From the NCBI GenBank assembly GCA_937138955.1, contig CAKZPJ010000548.1:1-6414 (forward strand): a stretch of DNA of 6,414 nt, written 5' to 3'. The stretch's first letter is position 1, and each line of letters starts with the position of its first letter. Source of the DNA: an uncultured Flammeovirgaceae bacterium. GTDB taxonomy: Bacteria; Bacteroidota; Bacteroidia; Cytophagales; Cyclobacteriaceae. Below, piece after piece: positions 1 to 6,367 of this stretch. Made by a program: the position numbers and the translations under genes. The notes under the pieces were generated by a model. The model was not told where the DNA came from. It worked only from the letters and a program-made list of their open reading frames with translations, and did no database searches.

Positions 1-2
1 CT

Positions 3-689
3 CAGCAAGCAGGCGCTGATCGTATTGAGCTTTGTGGTTGTCTGGAGGTGGGCGGAGTTACTCCTGACCCTGCCTTGTTTTTACTCGCCCGAGAAAAACT
101 ATCGATTCCGATTCATATTTTAATACGTCCTCGGATTGGAAACTTTGTTTATAGTGAGGCAGAACAAGCAGTCATTCTAAAAAGTATTGAGTTTTTTTAT
201 CAGCACGGTGCTGACGCAGTAGTAGTTGGAGCACTCAATCAGTATAATGAACTAGATCAGGAATTGTTAGTGCATACGCTGGAAGCAGCTTCGGCTATGT
301 CAGTAACCTTTCATCGTGCATTTGATCTAGTGAGCGATCCAATTAAGGCCTTCACACAACTGGAAGAAATAGGTGTTCCAAGAGTATTAACATCGGGTCA
401 GCAGTCGGTAGTTGTAAACGGAATTCCGTTGCTTGAAACATTGATGAAGCAGTCATCAAAAGTAAAGATTTTGGCCGGGGGAGGAGTTAATAGCCAAAAT
501 GTGACGCAACTGTTGGATGCGGGGATTAATGAGATTCATGCATCGGCTCGGCAACCCTCTTCGCAGAATTTCATTGCAGGCAAAATATCGTTGTCAAAAT
601 TAGAGCCGGATGAATACCGCTTAGCCGATTCTCAAGAGATTGCTAACTTGCGAAACCAACTTAACAATTACAACTCCTATGTTCAGTAA
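3..689 (+). CDS. cutC: CutC-family protein (copper homeostasis protein CutC), 5' end missing
   Basis: The reading frame is open to the left edge, so the gene is truncated by the window. The 228 visible residues begin QQAGADRIELC, and comparison with E. coli CutC (248 aa) suggests about 15 N-terminal residues are missing. The GTG at 48 is internal (Val of LEVGGVTPDP), not the start. Family hallmarks seen in order are GADRIELC, GGVTP, the IRPRIGNFVYS segment, VTFHRAFD, RVLTSGQ, ILAGGGVN and EIHASA, which are the strand and loop motifs of the CutC TIM barrel. The protein is cytoplasmic, with no signal peptide expected. The family name comes from a copper-tolerance phenotype in E. coli that was later attributed to the MicL sRNA encoded in the cutC 3' region, so a role in copper handling here should be treated as unproven. 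The stop overlaps the start of the next gene by 11 bp, suggesting cotranscription. Family assignment is secure; biochemical function is not. Confidence 0.95.
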   Translation, partial: QQAGADRIELCGCLEVGGVTPDPALFLLAREKLSIPIHILIRPRIGNFVYSEAEQAVILKSIEFFYQHGADAVVVGALNQYNELDQELLVHTLEAASAMSVTFHRAFDLVSDPIKAFTQLEEIGVPRVLTSGQQSVVVNGIPLLETLMKQSSKVKILAGGGVNSQNVTQLLDAGINEIHASARQPSSQNFIAGKISLSKLEPDEYRLADSQEIANLRNQLNNYNSYVQ

Positions 690-1524
690 GATTATTCTGC
701 TTCTATTCTTCTCAGTACTCCTTATGAGTTCTACCGAACCTGCTACAACAGTGAAAATTATCTCTTTTAATATTCGCTATGATAACCCGAAAGACGGGGA
801 GCACCGTTGGGATAATCGAAAAGAGCGGGTGGTTAATCTGCTTAAATTCTATCAAGCTGATGTTTTTGGTTTACAAGAAGCATTACACCATCAGGTTACT
901 TACGTAGAAGAATACTTTCCAAACTTTCGTAGAGTGGGAGTGGGACGAGATAATGGGAAAGAGGCTGGAGAGTTTTCTCCTATCTTTTACAATGGAGATT
1001 TATACGAAAGTAAGGCGGAGGGTACTTTTTGGTTATCAACTACTCCCGATAAACCTAGTAAAGACTGGGATGCTGCCTTACCCCGGATTGCTACTTGGGT
1101 TTTTTTACAAAACAAGTCCACTGATAGCAACGTGCTGATATGCAACACGCACTTTGATCATCGGGGGGAAACGGCACGTATAGAAAGTGCTAAACTACTT
1201 GTCAGAAAGCTTCCCGAATTGGCTCAAAATGCTCCAGTTATTCTGATGGGTGATTTTAATAGTGATCCTCAGTCTGCTCCTTATCAAGTGTTGAGTGGTA
1301 GCGAGAAAATGGAAGATGCTTGGGAACGAAGTGAGATGCTTCCGATAGGTCCCGTAAAAAGCTTTAGCGGTTTTGTAGTTAAGCCAGATTTACCTGGCGA
1401 CCGGATTGACCATATTTTTGTAAGTCCTTCATTAGAAGTAAGCCGGATGGCAATTATTAGTGAGGAAAGAAACGGTGCTTACCCAAGTGATCATTTCCCA
1501 GTTTTTGCTGAAATTATTCAATAA
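679..1524 (+). CDS. Secreted endonuclease/exonuclease/phosphatase (EEP) family hydrolase
   Basis: The protein is 281 aa from ATG 679. A longer frame opens at TTG 640, but the ATG is preferred because it places a clean Sec signal peptide at the very N-terminus (MFSK followed by a Leu/Phe-rich core at about residues 5-16, then SSTEPA). The mature part is one complete EEP fold (DNase I-like, Pfam PF03372). Expected active-site motifs are all present: SFNIRYD (N31), LQE (E67), CNTHFDHRG (H158), MGDFNSDP (D192, N194), GDRIDHIFV (D241, D244) and the terminal SDHFPV (D271, H272). These positions normally bind a divalent metal and hydrolyse a phosphodiester or phosphoester bond. It resembles the small extracytoplasmic EEP proteins of COG3568, common in Bacteroidota. 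The substrate (nucleic acid, phosphosugar, inositol phosphate or lipid headgroup) cannot be read from the sequence. It starts inside the cutC 3' end with no Shine-Dalgarno motif, so translation may be coupled to cutC. Confidence 0.93.
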   Translation: MFSKIILLLFFSVLLMSSTEPATTVKIISFNIRYDNPKDGEHRWDNRKERVVNLLKFYQADVFGLQEALHHQVTYVEEYFPNFRRVGVGRDNGKEAGEFSPIFYNGDLYESKAEGTFWLSTTPDKPSKDWDAALPRIATWVFLQNKSTDSNVLICNTHFDHRGETARIESAKLLVRKLPELAQNAPVILMGDFNSDPQSAPYQVLSGSEKMEDAWERSEMLPIGPVKSFSGFVVKPDLPGDRIDHIFVSPSLEVSRMAIISEERNGAYPSDHFPVFAEIIQ

Positions 1525-1565
1525 AAAATTTATTATCTACATCATTTACATCCAACAACGCGCAT

Positions 1566-2570
1566 ATGAAAACTCTTTTTCCTCTATTAGGAATACTTTT
1601 ATTCATTAGCTGTACCTCACCTGATTCTACTAAATCTGAGATTGAAGAGCCAGCAGCTAAAAACGAATGGTCGATGATCAATACTGAAAACGAACCTCTA
1701 GCCCGTCACGAAAACGCTTTTACTGAACTAAACGGTAAGTTCTATCTGATCGGTGGAAGAACGAACAAACCAATTAATATCTATGATCCGAAAACGAATA
1801 CATGGTCGGAAGGGGCCACTCCACCACTGGAAATGCATCACTTTCAAGCTCTTCCCTACAAAGACAAAATATATGTGCTAGGAGCCTTTACCGGAGGGTT
1901 CCCTCATGAAACTCCTATACCCGACGTGTACGCCTATGTTCCAGCCACTGATCAATGGGAAAAAGTAACTAGTATTCCTGAAGACCGTAGGCGAGGAGCC
2001 GCCGGAGTAATGGCTCATCAGGATAAAATCTACGTGTTATGCGGAATCCAGGATGGGCACTACGATGGCCATGTAGCTTGGTTTGATGAATTTGATCCGG
2101 CTACCAATGAATGGAAAAAATTACCAGACGCCCCGCGGTCGCGTGACCATTTCCAAGCGGCGATGATTAGAACGAAGCTTTATGCTGCGGGTGGGCGGAA
2201 TACATCAGCCAAAACTGAACAGACTATGGAGCTAACCATTCCTGAAGTGGATGTATTTGATTTTTCTACTAACGAATGGGTTACGTTGGAAAAGCTTCTG
2301 CCGACTGAGAGGGCCGGTACCACATCAGTAATTGCTGACAATAAGCTGATTGTTATTGGTGGTGAAAGTGGATCTCAAGTACCAGGTCACGATGAAGTGG
2401 AAGTTTGGAATACTGAATCTAAAACCTGGGAAACATGGCCTTCTCTTAAGCAGGGGAGGCACGGTACTCAGGCTGCTATATACGAAGAAGGAATTTACAT
2501 TGCCGCTGGAAGTGGAAATCGAGGAGGAGGTCCTGAACTTACAAATATGGAGAAATTAGTCCTTCAGTAA
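1566..2570 (+). CDS. Kelch-repeat beta-propeller lipoprotein
   Basis: The protein is 334 aa. The N-terminus is a lipoprotein signal: MKT, a hydrophobic core, then a lipobox-like LFIS-C with Cys16 as the predicted lipidated residue, followed by a polar Ser/Glu-rich linker to about residue 33. The rest is kelch repeats, each with a hydrophobic strand ending in GG or G and a later aromatic/Trp strand: about 54-80 (FYLIGG, YDPKTNTW), 98-131 (IYVLGA, YVPATDQW), 151-183 (IYVLCG, FDPATNEW), 202-238 (LYAAGG, FDFSTNEW), 257-288 (LIVIGG, WNTESKTW) and 307-334 (IYIAAG, then the end). The last repeat lacks its Trp strand, while NEWSMIN at 33-39 supplies one, which fits a six-bladed propeller closed by the N-terminal strand. 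It is probably anchored to a membrane facing the periplasm or cell surface. Such proteins are often labelled galactose oxidase-like or related to the sialate epimerase NanM. I see no catalytic evidence here, so a binding or scaffold role is equally possible. No Shine-Dalgarno motif is visible; it follows the EEP gene by 41 bp. Confidence 0.9.
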   Translation: MKTLFPLLGILLFISCTSPDSTKSEIEEPAAKNEWSMINTENEPLARHENAFTELNGKFYLIGGRTNKPINIYDPKTNTWSEGATPPLEMHHFQALPYKDKIYVLGAFTGGFPHETPIPDVYAYVPATDQWEKVTSIPEDRRRGAAGVMAHQDKIYVLCGIQDGHYDGHVAWFDEFDPATNEWKKLPDAPRSRDHFQAAMIRTKLYAAGGRNTSAKTEQTMELTIPEVDVFDFSTNEWVTLEKLLPTERAGTTSVIADNKLIVIGGESGSQVPGHDEVEVWNTESKTWETWPSLKQGRHGTQAAIYEEGIYIAAGSGNRGGGPELTNMEKLVLQ

Positions 2571-2613
2571 GATTAATAGGATTTACTACTGGATTGGTGC
2601 GGTTTTTGTAAAA

Positions 2614-2644
2614 AAAATAGGTAGACATAGTTGCTACCTATTTT
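2614..2644. terminator. Hairpin with flanking A/T tracts, probable bidirectional terminator
   Basis: A perfect 11-bp stem (AAAATAGGTAG at 2614-2624 against CTACCTATTTT at 2634-2644) encloses a 9-nt loop. It lies 43 bp after the kelch gene stop. Read on the + strand, the right arm ends in TTTT. Read on the - strand, the stem runs into eight consecutive T (complement of A at 2610-2617), which is the stronger terminator geometry. It can therefore end the cutC/EEP/kelch transcript and act as a back-stop for clpX transcription from the other side. The stem is AT-rich, so efficiency is uncertain. Confidence 0.65.
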
Positions 2645-2690
2645 CCCGTAATGAAGAAGTAAACAGTGGGAAGTAAAAAATGCAATCTAT

Positions 2691-2768
2691 TGAATTTGAG
2701 TTAATCTACCCACTTTTTTGAATGAAAATCGGCAAATATGTTTAACTAGGTAGATTAACGCTGAATTT
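2691..2768. mobile_element. Possible minimal MITE-like element: 13-bp inverted repeats flanked by a 7-bp direct repeat
   Basis: A 64-bp segment (2698-2761) has terminal inverted repeats GAGTTAATCTACC (2698-2710) and GGTAGATTAACGC (2749-2761). The two arms agree at 12 of 13 positions, the outer mismatch being A against C at the second base. Immediately outside each end lies the same 7-mer, TGAATTT (2691-2697 and 2762-2768), with no gap, as a target-site duplication would leave. The 38-bp interior is AT-rich and has no coding capacity. This is the layout of a non-autonomous transposon remnant inserted in the convergent gap. The seen facts are the repeats and their exact abutment; the transposition origin is inferred, and the element would be unusually short. 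I cannot assign an IS family. Alternatively the inverted repeat could be a regulatory or RNA stem with a chance flanking repeat. Confidence 0.45.
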
Positions 2769-2796
2769 TTCAAATGGATATTGTTTTCGTTCTATT

Positions 2797-2823
2797 AAAA
2801 AAGGAGCTCTAGCGGCTCCTTTT
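2797..2823 (-). terminator. Rho-independent terminator of clpX
   Basis: The stem AAAAGGAGC (2799-2807) pairs with GCTCCTTTT (2815-2823) around a 7-nt loop. Read on the - strand, the GC-rich part is followed by six T (complement of A at 2797-2802), a classical intrinsic terminator. It is 38 bp beyond the clpX stop and so closes the tig-clpP-clpX region. Read on the + strand, the hairpin also ends in TTTT, so it could block leftover transcription from the kelch side. Confidence 0.85.
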
Positions 2824-2861
2824 GTGTTAAATAGCTAAAAAAAATCAATCCAGCCAGCGCA

Positions 2862-4097
2862 TTAGGCAGCAGTAAGCTGTTTAAATTTGGACTTTTCGAA
2901 ACGCTTCTGAGCATAGTCTCGATCGATAGTGAATGCCTTAATTTCAGTCTGAGACGGCAACTCGTACATGGCATCGGTAATAATCGCTTCGCAGATAGAA
3001 CGTAACCCTCGAGCTCCCAGTTTATACTCAACGGCTTTATCTACAATGTAGTCCAATGCTGAATCATCAAAAGTAATTTCGATACCCTCCATCTGAAAGA
3101 GTTTATGATACTGCTTGGTTAAAGCATTTCTAGGAGTGGTTAAGATCATTTTCAGGGTTTCGGGACTCAGCGGATCAAGGTGAGTAAGTACTGGCAACCG
3201 ACCAATTAATTCAGGAATCAAGCCATAATGCTTTAAATCCTGAGCCGTAACGTACTGTAGTAAATTATCTTTGTCAATCCGAAAGTCAGAGCGATTGGCT
3301 TTTGCTCCGGTAAAGCCCAAGGGTTGGGTATTGAGTCTATTAGCAATTAGGCGAGAGATTCCATCGAAGGCACCACCGCATACAAATAAAATATGTTCGG
3401 TATTAATAGCAATCATCTTTTGGTCAGGATGCTTCCGCCCACCTTGCGGGGGTACGTTCACGCTAGTGCCTTCCAAAAGCTTTAGCAGCGCCTGCTGTAC
3501 TCCTTCACCACTCACATCCCGAGTAATAGAAGGGTTGTCTGATTTACGAGCAATTTTATCTAGCTCATCAATATAAACAATGCCCCGTTCAGCCGCTTCA
3601 ACTTCATAATCAGCCGCTTGTAGCAGGCGAGTCAGTATGCTTTCTACATCTTCACCTACGTACCCCGCTTCGGTAAGAACTGTAGCATCAGCAATGCAAA
3701 AAGGAACCTGAAGTATTTTGGCTAATGTGCGAGCTAGATACGTTTTTCCGGTACCCGTTTCGCCCACCATTACAATGTTTGATTTCTCAATAGAAATCTC
3801 TTCATCATCATCTCGCTGCATTAATCGCTTGTAGTGGTTATACACCGCTACCGACATTACTTTTTTAGCATCATCCTGACCGACTACATATTCGTCTAGA
3901 TGCTTCTTGATCTCTTTAGGTTTAATGAGCGAAAATTCGGGATTAGCCGTTTTTCCCTTAATCTTTAGCTCTTCTTCTAAAATTTGCTGAGCTTGGTTAA
4001 TGCAGAAATTACAGATATGAGCATTGATCCCAGAGATCATTAGATCAACATCTTTTTTAGTCCGTCCGCAAAAGGAACAGGTAATTTGCTGGGGCAT
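2862..4097 (-). CDS. clpX: ATP-dependent Clp protease ATP-binding subunit ClpX
   Basis: The protein is 411 aa, full length for ClpX, starting at ATG 4097. The N-terminal zinc-binding domain has two CxxC pairs (C7, C10, C29, C32), which dimerise and bind adaptors and some substrates. The AAA+ module follows: Walker A GETGTGKT (112-119), pore-1 loop GYVG (145-148), Walker B with IDELDK (176-181), pore-2 region [10 protein letters not shown] (193-202), RKH loop (221-223), the ClpP-docking tripeptide LGF (260-262), arginine finger in ELIGRLP (R300) and sensor-2 GARGLR (361-366). All functional elements are intact. As a hexamer it unfolds tagged proteins using ATP and threads them into ClpP. It follows clpP by 80 bp, a gap filled largely by a 30-bp palindrome, and ends before an intrinsic terminator. 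No Shine-Dalgarno motif is evident before the ATG. Identification is certain. Confidence 0.98.
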   Translation of the reverse strand: MPQQITCSFCGRTKKDVDLMISGINAHICNFCINQAQQILEEELKIKGKTANPEFSLIKPKEIKKHLDEYVVGQDDAKKVMSVAVYNHYKRLMQRDDDEEISIEKSNIVMVGETGTGKTYLARTLAKILQVPFCIADATVLTEAGYVGEDVESILTRLLQAADYEVEAAERGIVYIDELDKIARKSDNPSITRDVSGEGVQQALLKLLEGTSVNVPPQGGRKHPDQKMIAINTEHILFVCGGAFDGISRLIANRLNTQPLGFTGAKANRSDFRIDKDNLLQYVTAQDLKHYGLIPELIGRLPVLTHLDPLSPETLKMILTTPRNALTKQYHKLFQMEGIEITFDDSALDYIVDKAVEYKLGARGLRSICEAIITDAMYELPSQTEIKAFTIDRDYAQKRFEKSKFKQLTAA

Positions 4098-4126
4098 AAT
4101 CTCGGCGATTGTTGTTCGGTAAAAGC

Positions 4127-4156
4127 AGTGAACGAGAGAACGTTCTCCCGTTCACT
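4127..4156 (-). promoter_or_regulatory. 30-bp palindrome / stem-loop between clpP and clpX
   Basis: AGTGAACGAGAGAAC (4127-4141) is followed directly by GTTCTCCCGTTCACT (4142-4156). The arms match at 14 of 15 positions, and the central 12 bp GAGAACGTTCTC are a perfect palindrome. In the - strand transcript the single mismatch becomes a G-U wobble, whereas on the + strand it is an A-C clash, so the RNA hairpin is best formed in the clp direction. It begins 21 nt after the clpP stop and ends 29 nt before the clpX ATG, followed in the transcript by GCUUUUACC, a weak U-tract. Possible roles are partial termination, mRNA stabilisation or processing, or a DNA operator. The sequence does not decide between them. 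Confidence 0.7.
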
Positions 4157-4177
4157 AAAATGGCAAGTTAATAAAAT

Positions 4178-4873
4178 TTACGATTCGTTTTGAACCTTTG
4201 AAGTAACACCTCGGTCAAGTACCTCATCAATTAGTCCGTACTCTTTAGCTTCAGTAGGTCGCATCCAATAGTCACGGTCGGAATCTTGCTCAATTTTCTC
4301 AAATGTTTGTCCACTATGATCGGCCAAAATTTTGTATAAATCTTGTCGAAGTTCTAAGGTTTGTTTGAGCGTAATCTCCATATCTTTTGACTGTCCCTGC
4401 ATTCCACCACTGGGTTGGTGAATCATAATGCGGGCGTGGGGTAAGGCCGCTCGCTTGTCTTTAGCTCCTCCGGCTAAAAGCACGGCTCCCATTGAAGCGG
4501 CTAATCCAGTGCAAATAGTTGCTACATCGGGAGTAACGAACTGCATGGTATCATACATGCCTAGTCCGGCGTATACTGAACCACCCGGGCTGTTGATGTA
4601 TAAAGAAATATCTTTTTTCGGATCTACTGATTGTAAAAATAGAAGCTGAGCAGTAATGATATTAGCAATCCCTTCTTCTACCTGCATACCCAGAAAGATA
4701 ATTCGGTCCATAATCAGGCGAGAGAACACGTCAATCTCCCGGAAGTTGGTAGGGCGCTCCTCAATAACCGCCCGAGTCATACTTTCTACCCGATCAACGT
4801 AGCTATCAAATGTAAGGCCATTAATACCTTGGCCTTTTACGGCAAATTTGCGAAACTCTTCTTTGTTAATCAT
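4178..4873 (-). CDS. clpP: ATP-dependent Clp protease proteolytic subunit ClpP
   Basis: The protein is 231 aa, a serine peptidase of family S14. The catalytic triad is intact: Ser127 in GLAASMGA, His152 in MIHQPSGG and Asp201 in DSDRDYWM, with the same 25-residue Ser-His and 74-residue Ser-Asp spacing as E. coli ClpP (S97, H122, D171). The oxyanion-region motif SPGGSV (95-100) is present. About 30 residues precede the conserved [15 protein letters not shown] segment. This extension resembles other Bacteroidota ClpPs and probably includes a self-cleaved propeptide. It should assemble as a double heptamer that degrades substrates unfolded by ClpX. The start at ATG 4873 opens the shared [14 protein letters not shown] N-terminus and has an AT-rich leader with no Shine-Dalgarno motif. 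It lies between tig (81 bp upstream) and clpX (80 bp downstream), the conserved arrangement in many bacteria. Identification is certain. Confidence 0.98.
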   Translation of the reverse strand: MINKEEFRKFAVKGQGINGLTFDSYVDRVESMTRAVIEERPTNFREIDVFSRLIMDRIIFLGMQVEEGIANIITAQLLFLQSVDPKKDISLYINSPGGSVYAGLGMYDTMQFVTPDVATICTGLAASMGAVLLAGGAKDKRAALPHARIMIHQPSGGMQGQSKDMEITLKQTLELRQDLYKILADHSGQTFEKIEQDSDRDYWMRPTEAKEYGLIDEVLDRGVTSKVQNES

Positions 4874-4954
4874 GAAATAGTGGTTTTTAATGGAATATTT
4901 TTCAATAAGACGACTACGCGATGTGCATATTGTAACGTACCGCTGGGTTAGAAG
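4874..4954 (-). other. tig-clpP intergenic spacer
   Basis: This is an 81-bp gap on the - strand between the tig stop and the clpP ATG. I see no strong hairpin or T-tract, so tig transcripts can probably continue into clpP. The 35 nt before the clpP start are very AT-rich, as is usual before Bacteroidota genes. No convincing -33/-7 promoter pair (TTTG and TAnnTTTG) could be placed, though a promoter here cannot be excluded. Confidence 0.4.
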
Positions 4955-6292
4955 TTATTTAGTCTCTTCGGCAACTTGGTTAAACTCGTCAACTGTCACT
5001 TCTTTTTCCTCAATCGTAACTTTCTCCTTTATGTGATCAAAGACCTTCTCAGATTGCACTTGGTTGAATACCTGCATGTAGTTATTACCATTTTCGCCCT
5101 TGAGGTAGTTATCTACAATGGGGTCGAAGCGTTCGTCATCGCCAAATTGTGAGCCTTGCATACCAAACTGAGACAGTACCAGTTCTCGGGCTTTAATTTT
5201 CACATCCTCATGATTCGCCTGAACTTCTTCATCTTTAGCGATCTTCTCACTCACTAAGCTCCACTTCAAATCTTGAAGATAATCACCAAACTGCTCGTCG
5301 ATTTGCTCTTCACTTATCTCCTCATCCTGACGTGATAGAATCCATCGTTTAAGAAACCCTTCCGGTAACTGAATATCTGTTTGGTTAATGTAGTGGTTAC
5401 GAATGCTGCGAGACAGCAAGGCATCACTCTCGCGATCGTAATTCTCCTTAATATTCTCTCGAACCTTATCGCGAAATTCCTCTTCGGTGCTTACGGCATC
5501 TTTTCCAAAAATTTGATCAAAAAACTCTTGATTAATTTCAGCCGGAACTGGACGAGTAATCTCTGCTACGGTAAATGTAAAATCACTTTTTACATCAGCT
5601 ACTTCATCGTGCTGTTTTCCTAATAAAAAGGCAACATCAGTATCTTCGGGAAAAACTGAGCGAATATCGAAGGTCACCGAGTCACCAACTTTTAATCCAG
5701 TAAATTGATCCCGCTTTTCTTCGGGAACCATACTCGTATTAATTTCGGTCTCGTGAGTTGTATCCGAATCTAATTGAATGCTGCCTTTGAGTGTATCTTC
5801 CGCCTGACTTTCGTCTACCTCCTCATTAGTACTAAATCTATTACGCAGGTTGTCAATTGACTCATCAATCGTCTCATCGGTGAGTCCGATCGTATGTTTA
5901 GTTACCGTTACCTGGTCAGATAAATCGTACGCAAAATCGTTGACCAGGCCAAGATCGTAGCTAAAAGAGAACTCACTTTGATTTTCCCAATCAATTTTTT
6001 CAGCCTCACTTAGGTCGGGTAGTGGTTCCCCTACTACTTTTAGGTCATTCTCTTGGATATAGCTAGGTACTGATTGAGCCAGTAGTTCATTGATTTCCTC
6101 AACTTTAATCGCTTTGCCGTACATCCTCTTAATAACTCCGGCTGGAACTTTACCAGGACGAAAGCCTTTCAGGTTAACTTGCTTACGGTACTGCTTTACT
6201 TTTTGCTCAATTTTGGGCTCATAGTCTCCCGGAAAAAGGCGAATGTTAAGCGTAGCTTCGTTATTTTCTTTTTTATCAAGTGTAATATCCAA
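4955..6292 (-). CDS. tig: Trigger factor (ribosome-associated chaperone), degenerate PPIase domain
   Basis: The protein is 445 aa against 432 in E. coli. The N-terminal ribosome-binding domain (about 1-115) carries the docking signature GFRPGKVP (43-50), which contacts the large subunit near the exit tunnel. The middle region (about 160-248), in the place of the FKBP-type prolyl isomerase domain, keeps the outline (FTGLKVGDSVTFDI at 197-210) but lacks the Gly-rich and aromatic active-site pattern seen in E. coli, so isomerase activity is doubtful. The remainder forms the acidic, helical chaperone arms (about 116-160 and 250-445). The apparent start is TTG at 6292-6290. There is no upstream in-frame ATG before a TGA at 6329-6331, and the next internal Met is residue 57, inside the docking domain. 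The MDITLDKK beginning also looks native for the family. The start is only about 24 nt from the T-tract of the tRNA-Leu terminator, leaving little space for a separate promoter. clpP follows after 81 bp. Confidence 0.96.
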   Translation of the reverse strand: MDITLDKKENNEATLNIRLFPGDYEPKIEQKVKQYRKQVNLKGFRPGKVPAGVIKRMYGKAIKVEEINELLAQSVPSYIQENDLKVVGEPLPDLSEAEKIDWENQSEFSFSYDLGLVNDFAYDLSDQVTVTKHTIGLTDETIDESIDNLRNRFSTNEEVDESQAEDTLKGSIQLDSDTTHETEINTSMVPEEKRDQFTGLKVGDSVTFDIRSVFPEDTDVAFLLGKQHDEVADVKSDFTFTVAEITRPVPAEINQEFFDQIFGKDAVSTEEEFRDKVRENIKENYDRESDALLSRSIRNHYINQTDIQLPEGFLKRWILSRQDEEISEEQIDEQFGDYLQDLKWSLVSEKIAKDEEVQANHEDVKIKARELVLSQFGMQGSQFGDDERFDPIVDNYLKGENGNNYMQVFNQVQSEKVFDHIKEKVTIEEKEVTVDEFNQVAEETK

Positions 6293-6315
6293 CGCTATAG
6301 GATTTTGTATTAAAC

Positions 6316-6354
6316 AAAAACCCTCTTCTCAATAAAGGGCTAATGAGAAGAGGG
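6316..6354 (-). terminator. Rho-independent terminator after tRNA-Leu
   Basis: A perfect 11-bp stem (CCCTCTTCTCA at 6321-6331 with TGAGAAGAGGG at 6344-6354) has a 12-nt loop. In the - strand direction it is followed by TTTTTGTTT (complement of 6312-6320). It starts 13 nt after the last tRNA base and so ends the tRNA transcript. It also lies directly upstream of tig, so tig expression needs either readthrough or a promoter overlapping this hairpin. Confidence 0.88.
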
Positions 6355-6367
6355 CTGCAGAAAGATG

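Noticed and set aside
640..678. TTG 640 as the start of the EEP gene
   Set aside because: It would put 13 polar residues before the signal peptide. ATG 679 gives a proper Sec signal.
48..689. A GTG start at 48 for a shorter CutC protein
   Set aside because: The frame is open to base 3 and encodes the conserved GADRIELC family segment upstream, so the true start lies before the window.
1520..1534. AATAAA/TTTATT inverted repeat after the EEP gene as a terminator
   Set aside because: It is only six A-T pairs with a 3-nt loop, too weak and expected by chance in AT-rich DNA.
3271..3576. Open frame of about 100 codons on the + strand inside clpX
   Set aside because: It is a shadow of the clpX coding sequence, with no family pattern and no initiation context. 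The same applies to the frames at 953-1138, 2350-2559, 4428-4649, 5381-5623 and the - strand frame at 2795-3031.
4136..4147. LexA/SOS operator in the clpP-clpX palindrome
   Set aside because: Known LexA boxes of the GAAC-N4-GTTC type need a 4-bp spacer. Here GAACGTTC has none, so the match is only superficial.
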